Shown here: positions 1 through 11,932 of the stretch, one piece after another | Position numbering within the stretch: the stretch's first letter is position 1 | Layout of the letters: the number at the start of each line of letters is the position of its first letter | Assembly: GCA_017506865.1 (NCBI GenBank) | Contig: JAFCMP010000047.1 | Span: forward strand, 343,302-407,301 | Source: Tribonema minus | Taxonomy: Eukaryota > Sar > Xanthophyceae > Tribonematales > Tribonemataceae | Length of the DNA: 64,000 nt | Direction: 5' to 3' | Program-made: the position numbers and the translations under genes | Notes under the pieces: generated by a model | The model's database searches: none | What the model saw: the letters and a program-made list of their open reading frames with translations, nothing else | What the model was told of the DNA's origin: nothing

Positions 1-70
1 TGTGCTGTTAATCACCGCCCGCTTGCGGCTAACGCTAGGCTCAGCTTACGGCTCAAACCAAGAGTTACTC

Positions 71-145
71 AGGGTGAGCATCAGAATAAACCGTAGGTGG
101 CACATGCGTGATGACGACCGTGCGCGCGCGCGTGGGCTAGCGCTA
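71..145 (-). repeat. Copy of adenosine kinase exon 2 donor edge
   Basis: Read on the minus strand this repeats the last coding bases of exon 2 (GTCGTCATCACGCA) and the first intron bases including the GGTTTATTCTGATGC stretch found at 185-215. It lies downstream of the real donor at 215/216, so it is intronic. Confidence 0.75.
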
Positions 146-215
146 GAATCAGCTTACAGCTAAAGGCAACGAATACTTGGCGTCACACAGCATCAGAATA
201 AACCGTACGTCGCAC

Positions 216-2632
<2,417 letters not shown>

Positions 2633-4759
2633 ATGCTGTCGCTTACGGCACGGCAGGGCTGGCGTGCAATCAGAGGATTTCAGCTTGCTGCACAGCCTTT
2701 GCTTCACAAAATCCACAGCTTTGATCATACTGGGATCTCGACAATCGTCCCGCGCACTGTCAAGGCAAGCGCCTCTCATGCTGGTGCCATCCATGGAAGC
2801 AAAGGTGCCACGTATGCCATGGGCATACGCCGCAGCTGTGCCAGTGTGCCTTCTGAGCAGGCCACAGCGGCTGCAGATAGCCAGGCTGAGGAGCGCCCGC
2901 ACGATTCCAACTCATCCACACCGAAGCCCAAACCATCAGGCCTGCCAGCACACAGAGCACCGAAAAAATGGCGGCGAAGCAGAAGTGGCGGCGGCGGCAG
3001 CACGAGGAGCGGCAGGAACGGCCTTGACGGGGCCGGCAGCAAAAAAATCAGGGACGCAAGCAGCACTGGTGCCAATGGCCACGACGGCAAGGGCACCAGC
3101 AGCAGAAGCAAGCACGCTGATGACAGCAGCAAAGGTACCAGCGGCAGGAGCACCGCCAGCAACGGCAGCAGCGGTGCCAGCGGCACCGTTCGCAAGGGCG
3201 CAAGCCGCAGAGGCGGGCGTGCGCGCGACACCCGAACCAGTGGCAGCGGCAAAACTATCAGCGGCGACGGCAAAGTGGTCAACAAGCTGACCCACGACCA
3301 CGTCTGGCAAGACCTTCTGCGTCGCATACAGTCAGGCGAAAAGGCTCTCGATAGCGACAAGCTCAAGGCCCTCCTGCCGGCCGCCGCCGCCGCGCGCCAG
3401 CTCGAAGTCGTGCGCAGCGCGCTGACGCAGCTGACAGATGCCGGGCTCGCCACATCGAGCGACCGGGGGCACCTCGTACGCGTGCACGTGGCGCGGCGCG
3501 ACACCACCAACGCGGAACTGGCCCTCGGCGAGATGGTAGACGGCGGTCACAAGCCCGAGCTGGAGGTCTTCCAGGCCGTCCTCGGCTCCAAAATTATCGC
3601 CAAACACGACGACGGCGGAGCCGCGATCCTCGAGCGCATGTCGAGCTGCGGCACGCTGCCAGACCTGCGGGCATACAACATGGCGCTGCGCCTGTGCCGC
3701 GGCGGCGCCGCCGCCGTGCAGCAGGCGGACGGCGTCCTGGCGCGCATGGCGCTGGGAGGCGTCGCGCCGGACGAGGTCACGTTCCGCTGGGTGATGAAGG
3801 CGTGCGCGCTCGCGGGCGACGCGCGGCGCGCCGTGGGCGCGTTCCGCGACATGACGGCGCGCCTCCCCGCGTTCGCCGACGCGACGCTGTGGATGTCCCA
3901 CATGAAGCGCGTCGCGAGGCTCGAGGAGCCGCGCGACGTGCTCGCAGAGGCGGCGCGCATGGCGGAGCGCGGCGTTACCATTCAGAGCGCCAAGCTCGAC
4001 ACGCTCGTGCTGACGGCGCACGCGCGCCTCGGCGACCGCGCCGCCGTCGAGCGCGCGCTGACGCAAGCGAGCGCGCCGGTGACTACCAAGACGCTCGCCG
4101 AGCTCGCCAAGGGGTACGCGGGGGCGGGGGACCTCGACGCCGCGGAGCGCACGCTGGAGGCGCTCTGCGAGAGCAGCGCCGACGGCGCCACCGCCGCGCA
4201 GCTCGCGGCGACGCTCGTGTACTTCGTCCTCGCGTGCAGCCGTGCTGGTGACCTGCCACGCATTCTGCGCTGGCTGCCGCGCGTCGCGCCGCTGGGCCGG
4301 CGGCGCCTCCCCGTCATGGTGCTCATCGCGGTGAGCACGGCGCATGAGATCGGCGACGCCGCGGCGGCGGACGCGCTGTGGCGCGACGCCGGCGGCGCGG
4401 CGGAGTTCGGCCTGTACAAGGCGCTGGCGCCCCCGGAGGAGGGGGGCGGAAGGGGGTGGACGGTGCTCGTGGACGAGGTCGTGCAGCAGCCGACGCATGA
4501 GCTGAGCTGCGCGCTGGATGTCAGCAGCAGTCGCATCGGCGTCGCGCACGCTGCGCTGCGCGCGGAGGCGCGGCAGCTGCGCGCGCAGCCGCCGCCTGCG
4601 GTGCGCTACATCTTTGGGGGGGCGGAGACGCCTGAACACCACGCGAATGCAGCTGCGGTCAGCGCGGTCATGGAGGAAGCTGGCGTAACGGTTTCTGCTG
4701 TGCCAGAAACACCAGGGTTGTTTAGGGCCTCGGTGCCTGAACAAGCGCAGGCGCAATAA
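2633..4759 (+). CDS. Organellar pentatricopeptide-repeat protein, paralogue A
   Basis: A single uninterrupted frame of 708 codons. Residues 1-60 (MLSLTARQGWRAIRGFQ...) are rich in Arg, Ser and hydrophobics and poor in acids, like a mitochondrial or plastid presequence. Residues about 75-200 form a low-complexity Ser/Gly/Lys/Arg linker. From about 215 to 560 there are degenerate 35-residue helical repeats; VAPDEVTFRWVMKACALAGD is a clear PPR unit. PPR proteins bind organellar RNA for processing, editing or translation. The C-terminal 110 residues contain a ...VSSSRIGVAHAALRAEARQL...RYIFGGAETP... pattern resembling an Smr domain without its usual DLH motif. The start is chosen because paralogue B starts at the same place. 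The specific RNA target cannot be told. Confidence 0.85.
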   Translation: MLSLTARQGWRAIRGFQLAAQPLLHKIHSFDHTGISTIVPRTVKASASHAGAIHGSKGATYAMGIRRSCASVPSEQATAAADSQAEERPHDSNSSTPKPKPSGLPAHRAPKKWRRSRSGGGGSTRSGRNGLDGAGSKKIRDASSTGANGHDGKGTSSRSKHADDSSKGTSGRSTASNGSSGASGTVRKGASRRGGRARDTRTSGSGKTISGDGKVVNKLTHDHVWQDLLRRIQSGEKALDSDKLKALLPAAAAARQLEVVRSALTQLTDAGLATSSDRGHLVRVHVARRDTTNAELALGEMVDGGHKPELEVFQAVLGSKIIAKHDDGGAAILERMSSCGTLPDLRAYNMALRLCRGGAAAVQQADGVLARMALGGVAPDEVTFRWVMKACALAGDARRAVGAFRDMTARLPAFADATLWMSHMKRVARLEEPRDVLAEAARMAERGVTIQSAKLDTLVLTAHARLGDRAAVERALTQASAPVTTKTLAELAKGYAGAGDLDAAERTLEALCESSADGATAAQLAATLVYFVLACSRAGDLPRILRWLPRVAPLGRRRLPVMVLIAVSTAHEIGDAAAADALWRDAGGAAEFGLYKALAPPEEGGGRGWTVLVDEVVQQPTHELSCALDVSSSRIGVAHAALRAEARQLRAQPPPAVRYIFGGAETPEHHANAAAVSAVMEEAGVTVSAVPETPGLFRASVPEQAQAQ

Positions 4760-5606
4760 CAACGAGTGAGGCAGGGTTGCCATTTTTGTGATTCCTGTCT
4801 GAAGTGGTGCTCATGTCTTTGGGTTCTGTCGCCCGTACCCACGTATGCCCATAGCTGACCATCTTTTTGGCATGTGCAACAGACATCTGACCATTTACAT
4901 GATACACAATAATGGCAAGTCTCAGACCAGCGCCATTGATCAGTGCCCTGAATCAGGCAGCATGTGCATGCACGCATGATCAGCAGATGCGGCACCAGGC
5001 ACACTATGAAAGGCTGCTTGCTCATTGAAAACGTTGCCGGCATCACGAAGCGCGCATATGGCACGGGATGAAGTCCGCTGGCGGCTGCACCGACTTACAC
5101 AATTGCAGCTGCGGCTGAAAACGCGCAAAAGGCAACGCAAACGTCTGCTCTCTGCTTGCGTGTGCGCTTGGTGACTACTGCGCCGCAAGTGGCAACCTAT
5201 GTAAGCATAGCAGCTATCGATATACCCCCTTCCCCTCCCCCCTCCCTCTCCCCTCCAAACTGGCAATCAAAATAATGTCGTTCCAGCAAGTGTGCTCTCA
5301 CCAGCGGGCGATCCTGACTGAGGCACACACACCCTGTGGCAAAGGGGCACCTAGCACCTACTGTATCCGCTGAAGGTCGCTGCGCCACGCGGCGCACACA
5401 CACAGCCCTCCGCCGTTTACCACTACCACTACTGCAATGCATCTGGCACAATGTGGCAGCGCTCCACATCATCAGCCGCTTCGTGACGTCCATCGTGCCC
5501 TGCTGCGCCTGCCGCAGAAGCGCACAACTCAGGCTTCACTACTGATGCGGCCAAGCAGCCTCCCGCGTGTGCCAGCGCGGTCTCCTCAGGCATACAGAGT
5601 GTGCGT
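4760..5606. other. Convergent spacer of unit A, no gene seen
   Basis: This 0.85-kb stretch between the PPR-A stop and the LARP-like pseudogene stop holds a C/T-rich run at about 5225-5262 followed by TGGCAATCAAAATAATG. Both are conserved in unit B at 11546-11595. They may be 3' UTR or polyadenylation-related sequence for one of the two strands. Nothing else is recognisable. Confidence 0.5.
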
Positions 5607-6309
5607 CTATGCCTTCTGGCCTTCCTCCACGGGCTTCTTGGGAGCGCTGCTGCTGCCGCTGCCGCCGCCCGCGGCAGCGGACGCCTTAAGGGCGTTGGCG
5701 AACGACTGCCGCTGCCCCCATGCGCCAGTGTCCCCGCTGCCGCCGCTGCCGCCGCTGCTTTCCTCGACTCCTCAGATGGCGCCGCTGCCGCTGCCGCTGC
5801 CGGTGCTGCCGCTGCCGCCGCCGGTTCTGCCGCTGCTGCGTCTCCTGACGGTGCTGCAGCTGCGGACTCCTCTGCCGCTGCCGGCGCAGCAGCGGCAGCA
5901 GCGGGCGCTGCTGGCTTGGTCTCTGCTGCCGACGCCGGCGGCGCGGCGGTCTCAGCAGGTGCCTGGGGGGGCTCTGGTGCTGGTGCTGCAGCCTGCAAAA
6001 ACCCAAGCGCACGAGCACAACATAGTGCCTCAGAAACAGGCCAGATATGAGTGACCATACTAAGTGTGCTGCGGGAAGATGCTGATGAAGGGGGTGCTAC
6101 AAGGGGTCAAACCTGGGATGAAAGGGGGTTTAGTGGGGGGTAGGGGGGATGCAGGGGCAGTGGTCGGACAGGATGAATACGTGATACTGGCTCACAGCAG
6201 ACCCTGATGTACAGGATTGCTCGCGAATCAAACGTGTCTCGTTATTCCACTCCCCAACACCCAAAACCGACATCTTGACCTACCTACATAGAACTCAAGA
6301 AGTACAAGA

Positions 6310-8112
6310 TCGGCGGTTGCCAGTAGAGGCGCGACCGCTGCGGCAGCGGCAACTGCATCAGCGGCTGGCCGCGCTTATGGCGCAGCCATTCCGGCAACAC
6401 ACGACGCAGCTGCCGCTGGATCAGGGGCCGCGGCGGCAGCACAGGCGGCACCAGCGGCAGCAGCAGCAGCGGCGGCGCACGGCGCAACTACTCCGGCGGC
6501 AGCAGCAGCGGCGGCAGCAGCAGCTGCTCCAGCATCAGAGGCTGCTGCAGCAGCGGCAGCACATGTTGCACCTCAAGTGGCCTCGGCGGCATCACTAACT
6601 GCAGCATCAACAGCAGCGGCTGCGGGCATAGGCAACACAGCTGCTACAGGCCCTACTAGCCTAAGGGCTGCTGCAGCACCTGCAACAGGAGCAGCGTCGG
6701 CAGGCGGCGCCGCAACCGTGCCGGCTGCGACAGCGGCAATGGCGGTGGCAGCGGCCAATGCGGCAGGTGCTGCACCAACACCTGCGGCAGCAGCAACACC
6801 ACTGGCAGCAGCAGCAACGGCAGGCGGCGCAGCTGCAGCACCAGCGCACGCAGCAGCGGCAGCCGTCAATGCAGGCGCTGCGCGTTCCACACCAGCAATG
6901 CTACAAGGCGCAGCAGCAGCAGAGGTGGCGCGCCTGCCCCTCATGCGGACGATCGCCACAGCTGCCACATCTCTACGTGCAGCAACAGGTGACAAGCTGG
7001 AACATATACTGCCACCAGCGCTAACGCCACTGCAGCAGCAACCACCTACGCAGCAGCCGCCGCTGCGGCCGACAGCAGGTGGTGGCACTGGTGCGGATGC
7101 TGCTTGCGTACTTGACGCCAGTGCTCTGCAGTTGCAGTGTAGCCTGAAGCGCCCCAATCAGAGTGCGCTTGCAGATGCCGTCGCTACCGAGCTTGCAGAT
7201 AAGGTGGAGGCGGACCTGCAACAGCTGCCGCAGGGCACGCAACGCACGCAAGCACTTGCTCGATTCCGGTCGCAGCGCCACATGCACTCGATCGGCATGG
7301 CATTCCTCAACGAGCCCATGTACTCCACAACGGCTTCGTTCGATGGCCTATCCTGGCAGCTGGCCGTCAAACGCGCCATCGGAGTAGAGGAGCAGACGGC
7401 AGGCTGCAAGCTGTGCGGGAAGTCGCCGGGCGGCACCCTGCATGCACGGCTGTGTCAAGCGCCACGCGTCAAGGCGCACGACACCATCGTCCACAATAGC
7501 GTCAAGAGGGCCACGCAGCGCATCCTGCGGCAATACCTCAAAACGGGACTGGTGGACGAGGACTACACGCCGTTTCTGGGGTCCGCCGGGCCGCCGGGGA
7601 GTCGCAGGATGGACATCGTGCTGCCTGCCGACGCCTTCCCGGTGACCGGCTACGACGACCCGACACGCCACCTACCGCTCATGGTGGACGTTACCTGCTT
7701 CGAGGCACAGGTGGCGTCGCGGGCGGCGAAGACTGCAGCAGACCCCGAGCGATGCTGCCGCGACCAAGAGGCCGCCAAGACTACCCACTATTCTGGTCAT
7801 TATGATCAGAATTGCTACAAACTTGCCACTTTGGCAATAGGGTCATTTGGCAGCATCGGGGAGCAGGGGCGGAAGCTGCTGGAGGCTGTGGCAACGGAGT
7901 ATGCCAGCAGGATGTCAGTGCCCGGAGGAGCGCGCCCTAAAGCTCTCAAGGGCATCGCCCTGGCGCGCTTACGCTCGGCACTGTCGGCAGCGCTCCACAT
8001 GGCGTACTCTGGCCGTGTCATGACACACATGGCAGAATCCAGGGGGGGGGGGCACATGGAGGAGGACGTAGGGGAGGACCCCGAGATGCCATTTTGCGGC
8101 GGCGGCGTTTGA
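6310..8112 (+). CDS. Retrotransposon C-terminal fragment: CCHC knuckle plus restriction-like endonuclease
   Basis: The frame runs open from the insertion junction to TGA at 8112; the first ATG is at 6577. About the first 220 residues are Ala/Thr/Pro low complexity. Then come KRPNQSALADAVATELADKV, a zinc knuckle (CKLCGKSPGGTLHARLC, pattern C-x2-C-x8-H-x3-C) and HDTIVHNSVKRATQRIL. Next are RMDIVLPAD, VDVTCFEAQ and AAKTTHYSGHYDQ, which resemble the R-x-D...DV-T...K-x(n)-Y core of restriction-like endonucleases at the C-terminus of site-specific LINEs. There is no reverse transcriptase in the insert, so it cannot move by itself. An alternative is a host gene captured with the insert. The family assignment is by pattern only. 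Confidence 0.7.
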   Translation, partial: SAVASRGATAAAAATASAAGRAYGAAIPATHDAAAAGSGAAAAAQAAPAAAAAAAAHGATTPAAAAAAAAAAAPASEAAAAAAAHVAPQVASAASLTAASTAAAAGIGNTAATGPTSLRAAAAPATGAASAGGAATVPAATAAMAVAAANAAGAAPTPAAAATPLAAAATAGGAAAAPAHAAAAAVNAGAARSTPAMLQGAAAAEVARLPLMRTIATAATSLRAATGDKLEHILPPALTPLQQQPPTQQPPLRPTAGGGTGADAACVLDASALQLQCSLKRPNQSALADAVATELADKVEADLQQLPQGTQRTQALARFRSQRHMHSIGMAFLNEPMYSTTASFDGLSWQLAVKRAIGVEEQTAGCKLCGKSPGGTLHARLCQAPRVKAHDTIVHNSVKRATQRILRQYLKTGLVDEDYTPFLGSAGPPGSRRMDIVLPADAFPVTGYDDPTRHLPLMVDVTCFEAQVASRAAKTAADPERCCRDQEAAKTTHYSGHYDQNCYKLATLAIGSFGSIGEQGRKLLEAVATEYASRMSVPGGARPKALKGIALARLRSALSAALHMAYSGRVMTHMAESRGGGHMEEDVGEDPEMPFCGGGV

Positions 8113-8219
8113 GTGGTTGTCGTTGCGACACTTTACAGACTGTCATACGACATGTAGATTCCTTACAGCTAGATGCCAATCATCTGGGCTTTTTCGCGCC
8201 CTGAGCGAGAATTAATAAA
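6311..8219 (+). mobile_element. 5'-truncated non-LTR retrotransposon with 11-bp target duplication
   Basis: The 1.9-kb insert is flanked by perfect copies of AAGTACAAGAT at 6300-6310 and 8220-8230. Unit B shows the empty site (AAAGTACAAATCGCC near 12675). The 3' end reads ATTAATAAAA immediately before the right target duplication, like a short A-rich LINE tail. The reading frame is already open at the left junction, as expected for a 5'-truncated copy. The coding part is described in the next entry. Confidence 0.85.
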
Positions 8220-8957
8220 AAGTACAAGATTGCCTATTTGGAAGTAGCAAACCCAACAAGATGCGCAACTTCAACAACGAGGCACTGATGCTACTGCTTG
8301 AACTCAGGTCTACGTCACCTTAACGGACGGTTTCTCCCAGCCACGCGCCGCCTGTGGCGCAGGCGGCGCCGCCGCTGCCGCCTCCGCTGCCGACGCCGCC
8401 GCCGCTGCCGGCTCCCGCCTGCGATCGCCGCCCCTATGCTCGGCCCCCCTCCCCCGCTGTGACCGCCCCCTTTGTGGTCTCCGCCTCTGTGGTGGTCCCC
8501 CCCCTCCCCCCTCCTGTGGTTGTGGTGGCCCTTCTCTCGGGGGGCGTGCTTGTCGCCCTTTTCGTGCCGCTCGCCGCGCTCGGCTGGCGCGTGGGGGCGT
8601 CCTTGGGCTGCGCGGGAGAGCGGCAGCAAGGGGGGGAGAGGGGGGGGCTCATTAACTTCCGATATATAAACCGTTGTACCTACTTAAAGTATATAGACAC
8701 TACTGGTTTTTTGTTATTGTTATGTTATTACTGGTTTTTTGTCTGGGGAGCATGAAGTCCAGAATTAGGTCAACAGGTACACGTACACACGTACACACAC
8801 GTTCGTGTAGTAGCTACTTCAAACCGAACTTGAACTATTCATCAAAGAGAGCTGCAGCCTGCAGAGCAGCAGCGCCTCTGCGTGTACGAGGATGTTGTGA
8901 ACGCAAGATCACGAAGACTTTAACAGGACGGCGTCTGCTGCACACGGGTGTCATCAG

Positions 8958-11063
8958 ATGCTGTCGCTCACGGCACGGCAGGGCTGGCGTGCCGTCAGAG
9001 GATTTCAGCTTGCTGCACAGCCTTTGCGTTACAAAATCAACAGCTCTGATCATACTGGGATCTCGACAATCGTCCCGCGCATTGTCAAGGCAAGCGCCTC
9101 TCATGCTGGTGCCATCCATGGAAGCAAAGGTGCCACGTATGCCATGGGCATACGCCGCAGCTGTGCCAGTGTGCATTCTGAGCAGACCACAGCAACTGCA
9201 GATAGCCAGGCTGAGGAGCGCCCCCACGATCCCAGCTCATCATCACCGAAGCCCAAATCATCAGGCCTGCCAGTACACAATGCACCGAAACAAAGCATTA
9301 GCGGCGGCGGCGGCGACGGCCTGAGCGGGGCCAGCAGCGAAGGTGGTAAGGATGCAAGCAGCAGTGGTGCCAGCGGCCGCGACAGCAAGGGCACCAGCAG
9401 CAGCAGCAAGCGTGCTAATGACAGCGGCAAAGGTACCATCGGCAGCAGCGCCAACAACAGCGTTGTCAGCAACAGCAGCAGCGTCAAAGGCACCGTTCGC
9501 AAGGGCGCAAGCCGCAGAGGCGGGCGTGCGCGCGACACCCGAACCAGTGGCAGCGGCAAAACCATCAGCGGCGACGGCAAAGAGGTCAACAAGCTGACCC
9601 ACGACCACGACTGGCAGGACCTGCTGCATCGCATACAGTCAGGCCACAAGGCCCTTGATAGCGACAAGCTTAAGGCCCTACTGCCCGCCGCCGCCCGCGC
9701 GGGCAAGCTCGCACTCGTGCGCAGCGCGCTGGCGCAGCTGACAGACGCCGGGCTCGCCACGTCGAGCGACCGGGGGCACATCGTGCGCGCGCACGTGGCG
9801 CGGCGCGACACCACCAGCGCGGAACTAGCCCTCGGCGAGATGATAGACGCCGGTCACAAGCCCGAGCTGGAGGTCTTCCACGCCGTGCTCGGCTCCAAAA
9901 TACGTGCTGTCCAAAGCGACGGGGGACCCGCAATCCTCGAGCGCATGGCGCGGTGCGGCGCACCGCCGGACCTGTGTGCGTACAACATGGCGCTGCGCCT
10001 GTGCCGCGGCGCCGGCGCCGTGCAGCAGGCGGACAACATCCTGGCGCGCATGGCGCTGGGAGGCATCGCGCCTGACGAGGTCACGTTCCGCTGCGTCATC
10101 CAGGCGAGCATGCAGGCGGGCGACGCGCGGCGCGCCGTGAGCGCGTTCCGCGACCTGACGGCGCGCTTCCCCGCGTTCGCGGACGCGATGCTGTGGTCGT
10201 GCCACGTGAAGCGTGTCGCGAAGCTCGAGGAGCCGCGCGACGTGCTGGCGGAGGCGGCGCGCATGGCGGAGCGCGGCATCACGATTCAAAGCGCCGCGCT
10301 CGAGAGAGTGCTCCTGTCGGCGCACGCGCGGCTCGGCGACCGCGCCGCCGTCAAGAGCGCGCTGTCGCAAGCGCGCGCGCCGGTCACTGCCAAGACGCTC
10401 GACGCCCTCGTAAAGGGGTACGCGGGCGCGGGGGACCTCGACGCCGCGGAGCGCGCGCTCGAGGCGCTCTGCGAGAGCAGCGCCAGCGCCACCTGCGCGC
10501 GGCTCACCGCCGCGCTCGTGCACTTCCTCCAGGCGGCGGAGCGCGCACGCGATCTGCCACGCATTGTAAGCTGGCTGCCGCGCGTGGCGCCGCTGGGCCT
10601 GCGGCGCCTCTCGATCATGGTGCTGATCGCGGTGAACACGGCGCACGAGGTGGGCGACGCCGCGGCGGCGGACGCGCTGTGGCGCGAGGCCGGCGGCGCG
10701 GCGGATCTCGGCCTGTACAAGGCGCTGGCGCCGCCGGCGGCGGAGGGGAGCGGCGGGGGGGGGTGGACGGTGCTCGTGGACCAGGTCGTGCAGCAGGAGC
10801 ATGCGCCAGGCGCTGCGATGGATCTCAGCAGCTGTCGCATTGGCGTTGCGCATGCTGCGCTGCGCGCGGAGGTGCGGCAGCTGCGCGCGCAGCCGCCGCC
10901 CGCGGCGCGCTACATCTTTGCGGGGGCGGCGACGCCTGAGGAGCACGCGAACGCAGCTGCGGTCGGCGCTGTCATGGAGGAAGCCGGCGCAACGGTGTCT
11001 GCAGTGCCAGAATCACCAGGGTTATTCAAGGCCTCGGTGCCTGAACAAGCGCAGGCGCAATAG
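8958..11063 (+). CDS. Organellar pentatricopeptide-repeat protein, paralogue B
   Basis: A single-exon frame of 701 codons, colinear with PPR-A along its whole length: the same presequence (MLSLTARQGWRAVRGFQ), Ser/Gly linker, PPR array (GIAPDEVTFRCVIQASMQAGD) and Smr-like tail (MDLSSCRIGVAHAALRAEVR). Differences cluster in the linker, where short Ser/Gly/Asn codon runs have been gained or lost in threes. The frame is kept in both copies, which suggests that both are under selection or that the duplication is young. The gene is convergent with LARP, 870 bp from its stop. Its upstream region is the end of unit A, so it may have acquired a different promoter from PPR-A. Confidence 0.85.
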   Translation: MLSLTARQGWRAVRGFQLAAQPLRYKINSSDHTGISTIVPRIVKASASHAGAIHGSKGATYAMGIRRSCASVHSEQTTATADSQAEERPHDPSSSSPKPKSSGLPVHNAPKQSISGGGGDGLSGASSEGGKDASSSGASGRDSKGTSSSSKRANDSGKGTIGSSANNSVVSNSSSVKGTVRKGASRRGGRARDTRTSGSGKTISGDGKEVNKLTHDHDWQDLLHRIQSGHKALDSDKLKALLPAAARAGKLALVRSALAQLTDAGLATSSDRGHIVRAHVARRDTTSAELALGEMIDAGHKPELEVFHAVLGSKIRAVQSDGGPAILERMARCGAPPDLCAYNMALRLCRGAGAVQQADNILARMALGGIAPDEVTFRCVIQASMQAGDARRAVSAFRDLTARFPAFADAMLWSCHVKRVAKLEEPRDVLAEAARMAERGITIQSAALERVLLSAHARLGDRAAVKSALSQARAPVTAKTLDALVKGYAGAGDLDAAERALEALCESSASATCARLTAALVHFLQAAERARDLPRIVSWLPRVAPLGLRRLSIMVLIAVNTAHEVGDAAAADALWREAGGAADLGLYKALAPPAAEGSGGGGWTVLVDQVVQQEHAPGAAMDLSSCRIGVAHAALRAEVRQLRAQPPPAARYIFAGAATPEEHANAAAVGAVMEEAGATVSAVPESPGLFKASVPEQAQAQ

Positions 11064-11932
11064 CAATGACGCAGGCAGGGCAGCCATTATTGAGATCCCT
11101 GTGTCGGAAGGTATGCTGTCGTCTTTGGGTTCGGGTGCCCCCACCCATACATGCCGTGACCATGGCTGAACATCTGGCTCGCGCCAAAGAACATGAGACC
11201 ATTATCATTTATAAATGCGCAAAAATAATGAAGTCATGGCACCATTCATCACCACACCATTCATCAGGTGCCCTGAGTCAGGCAGCATCGTGCATGCACG
11301 CATGACCAGCAGATGCGGCACCAGGCACACTATGAAACGCTGCTTGCTCATTGAAAACGTTGCCAGCATCACGAAGCGGGCATATGGCACGGGATGAAGT
11401 CCGCTGACAGCAGCACCGATTTGCACAACGCAGCTGCGGCTGAAAATGCGCAAAAGGCAACGCAATCGTCTGCTGCCTGCTTGCGTTTGCGCTTGGTGAC
11501 TACTGCGCTGCGAGTGGAAACCTATGTAAGCAGCCAACGATATACTCCCTTCCCCTCCCCCTCCCCCTCCCCTCCAAACTGGCAATCAAAATAATGTTGT
11601 TCCAGCAAGTGTGTGCTCTCACCAGCGGGCGATCCTGACTGAGGGGGCACACACACCGTCGCACAGGGGCACCTAGCACCTACTGTATCCGCTGAAGGTC
11701 GCTGCACCATGCCACGCACACACACATCCTCCGCGCCGTTTACCACTACAGTACTACTCCAAATGCATCTGGCGCAATGTGGCAGCGCTCCACATCGTCA
11801 GCCGCCTCGTGACATTCATCGTGCCCTGCTACGCCTGCCGCAGAAGCGCACGACTCAGGCTTCACTGTTGATGCGGCCAAGCAGCCTCCCATCTGTGCCG
11901 CCGCCGTCACGCCAGGCATACAGAGCGTGCGT
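11064..11932. other. Convergent spacer of unit B, no gene seen
   Basis: Homologous to 4760-5606. It keeps the C/T-rich run at 11546-11578 and the TGGCAATCAAAATAATG block. It presumably carries the 3' UTRs of PPR-B and LARP. Confidence 0.5.

Larger units (their letters stand above)
5607..8607 (-). pseudogene. Decayed duplicate of the last two LARP4-like exons
   Basis: Two blocks match LARP exons 9 and 10: 8607-8319 (starting PKDAP) and 5992-5607 (ending APKKPVEEGQKA and stop). The splice sites survive. The exon 9 copy is 289 nt instead of 291, with one C lost in the run after PKD and a length change in the G-run, so the His/Gly-rich frame is broken. The exon 10 copy loses one base at PSEE, where unit B reads PSEEAKESS. 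The intron between them hosts a retroelement. No La motif or promoter precedes it; only the 3' end of the gene was duplicated. It is probably non-functional, although read-through antisense to PPR-A is possible. Confidence 0.8.

Noticed and set aside
5437-6054. Long Ala/Pro/Leu-rich plus-strand frames opposite the LARP-like exons
   Set aside because: They are mirror frames of GC-rich Ala codons on the minus strand, where splice sites and the conserved stop identify the real reading.
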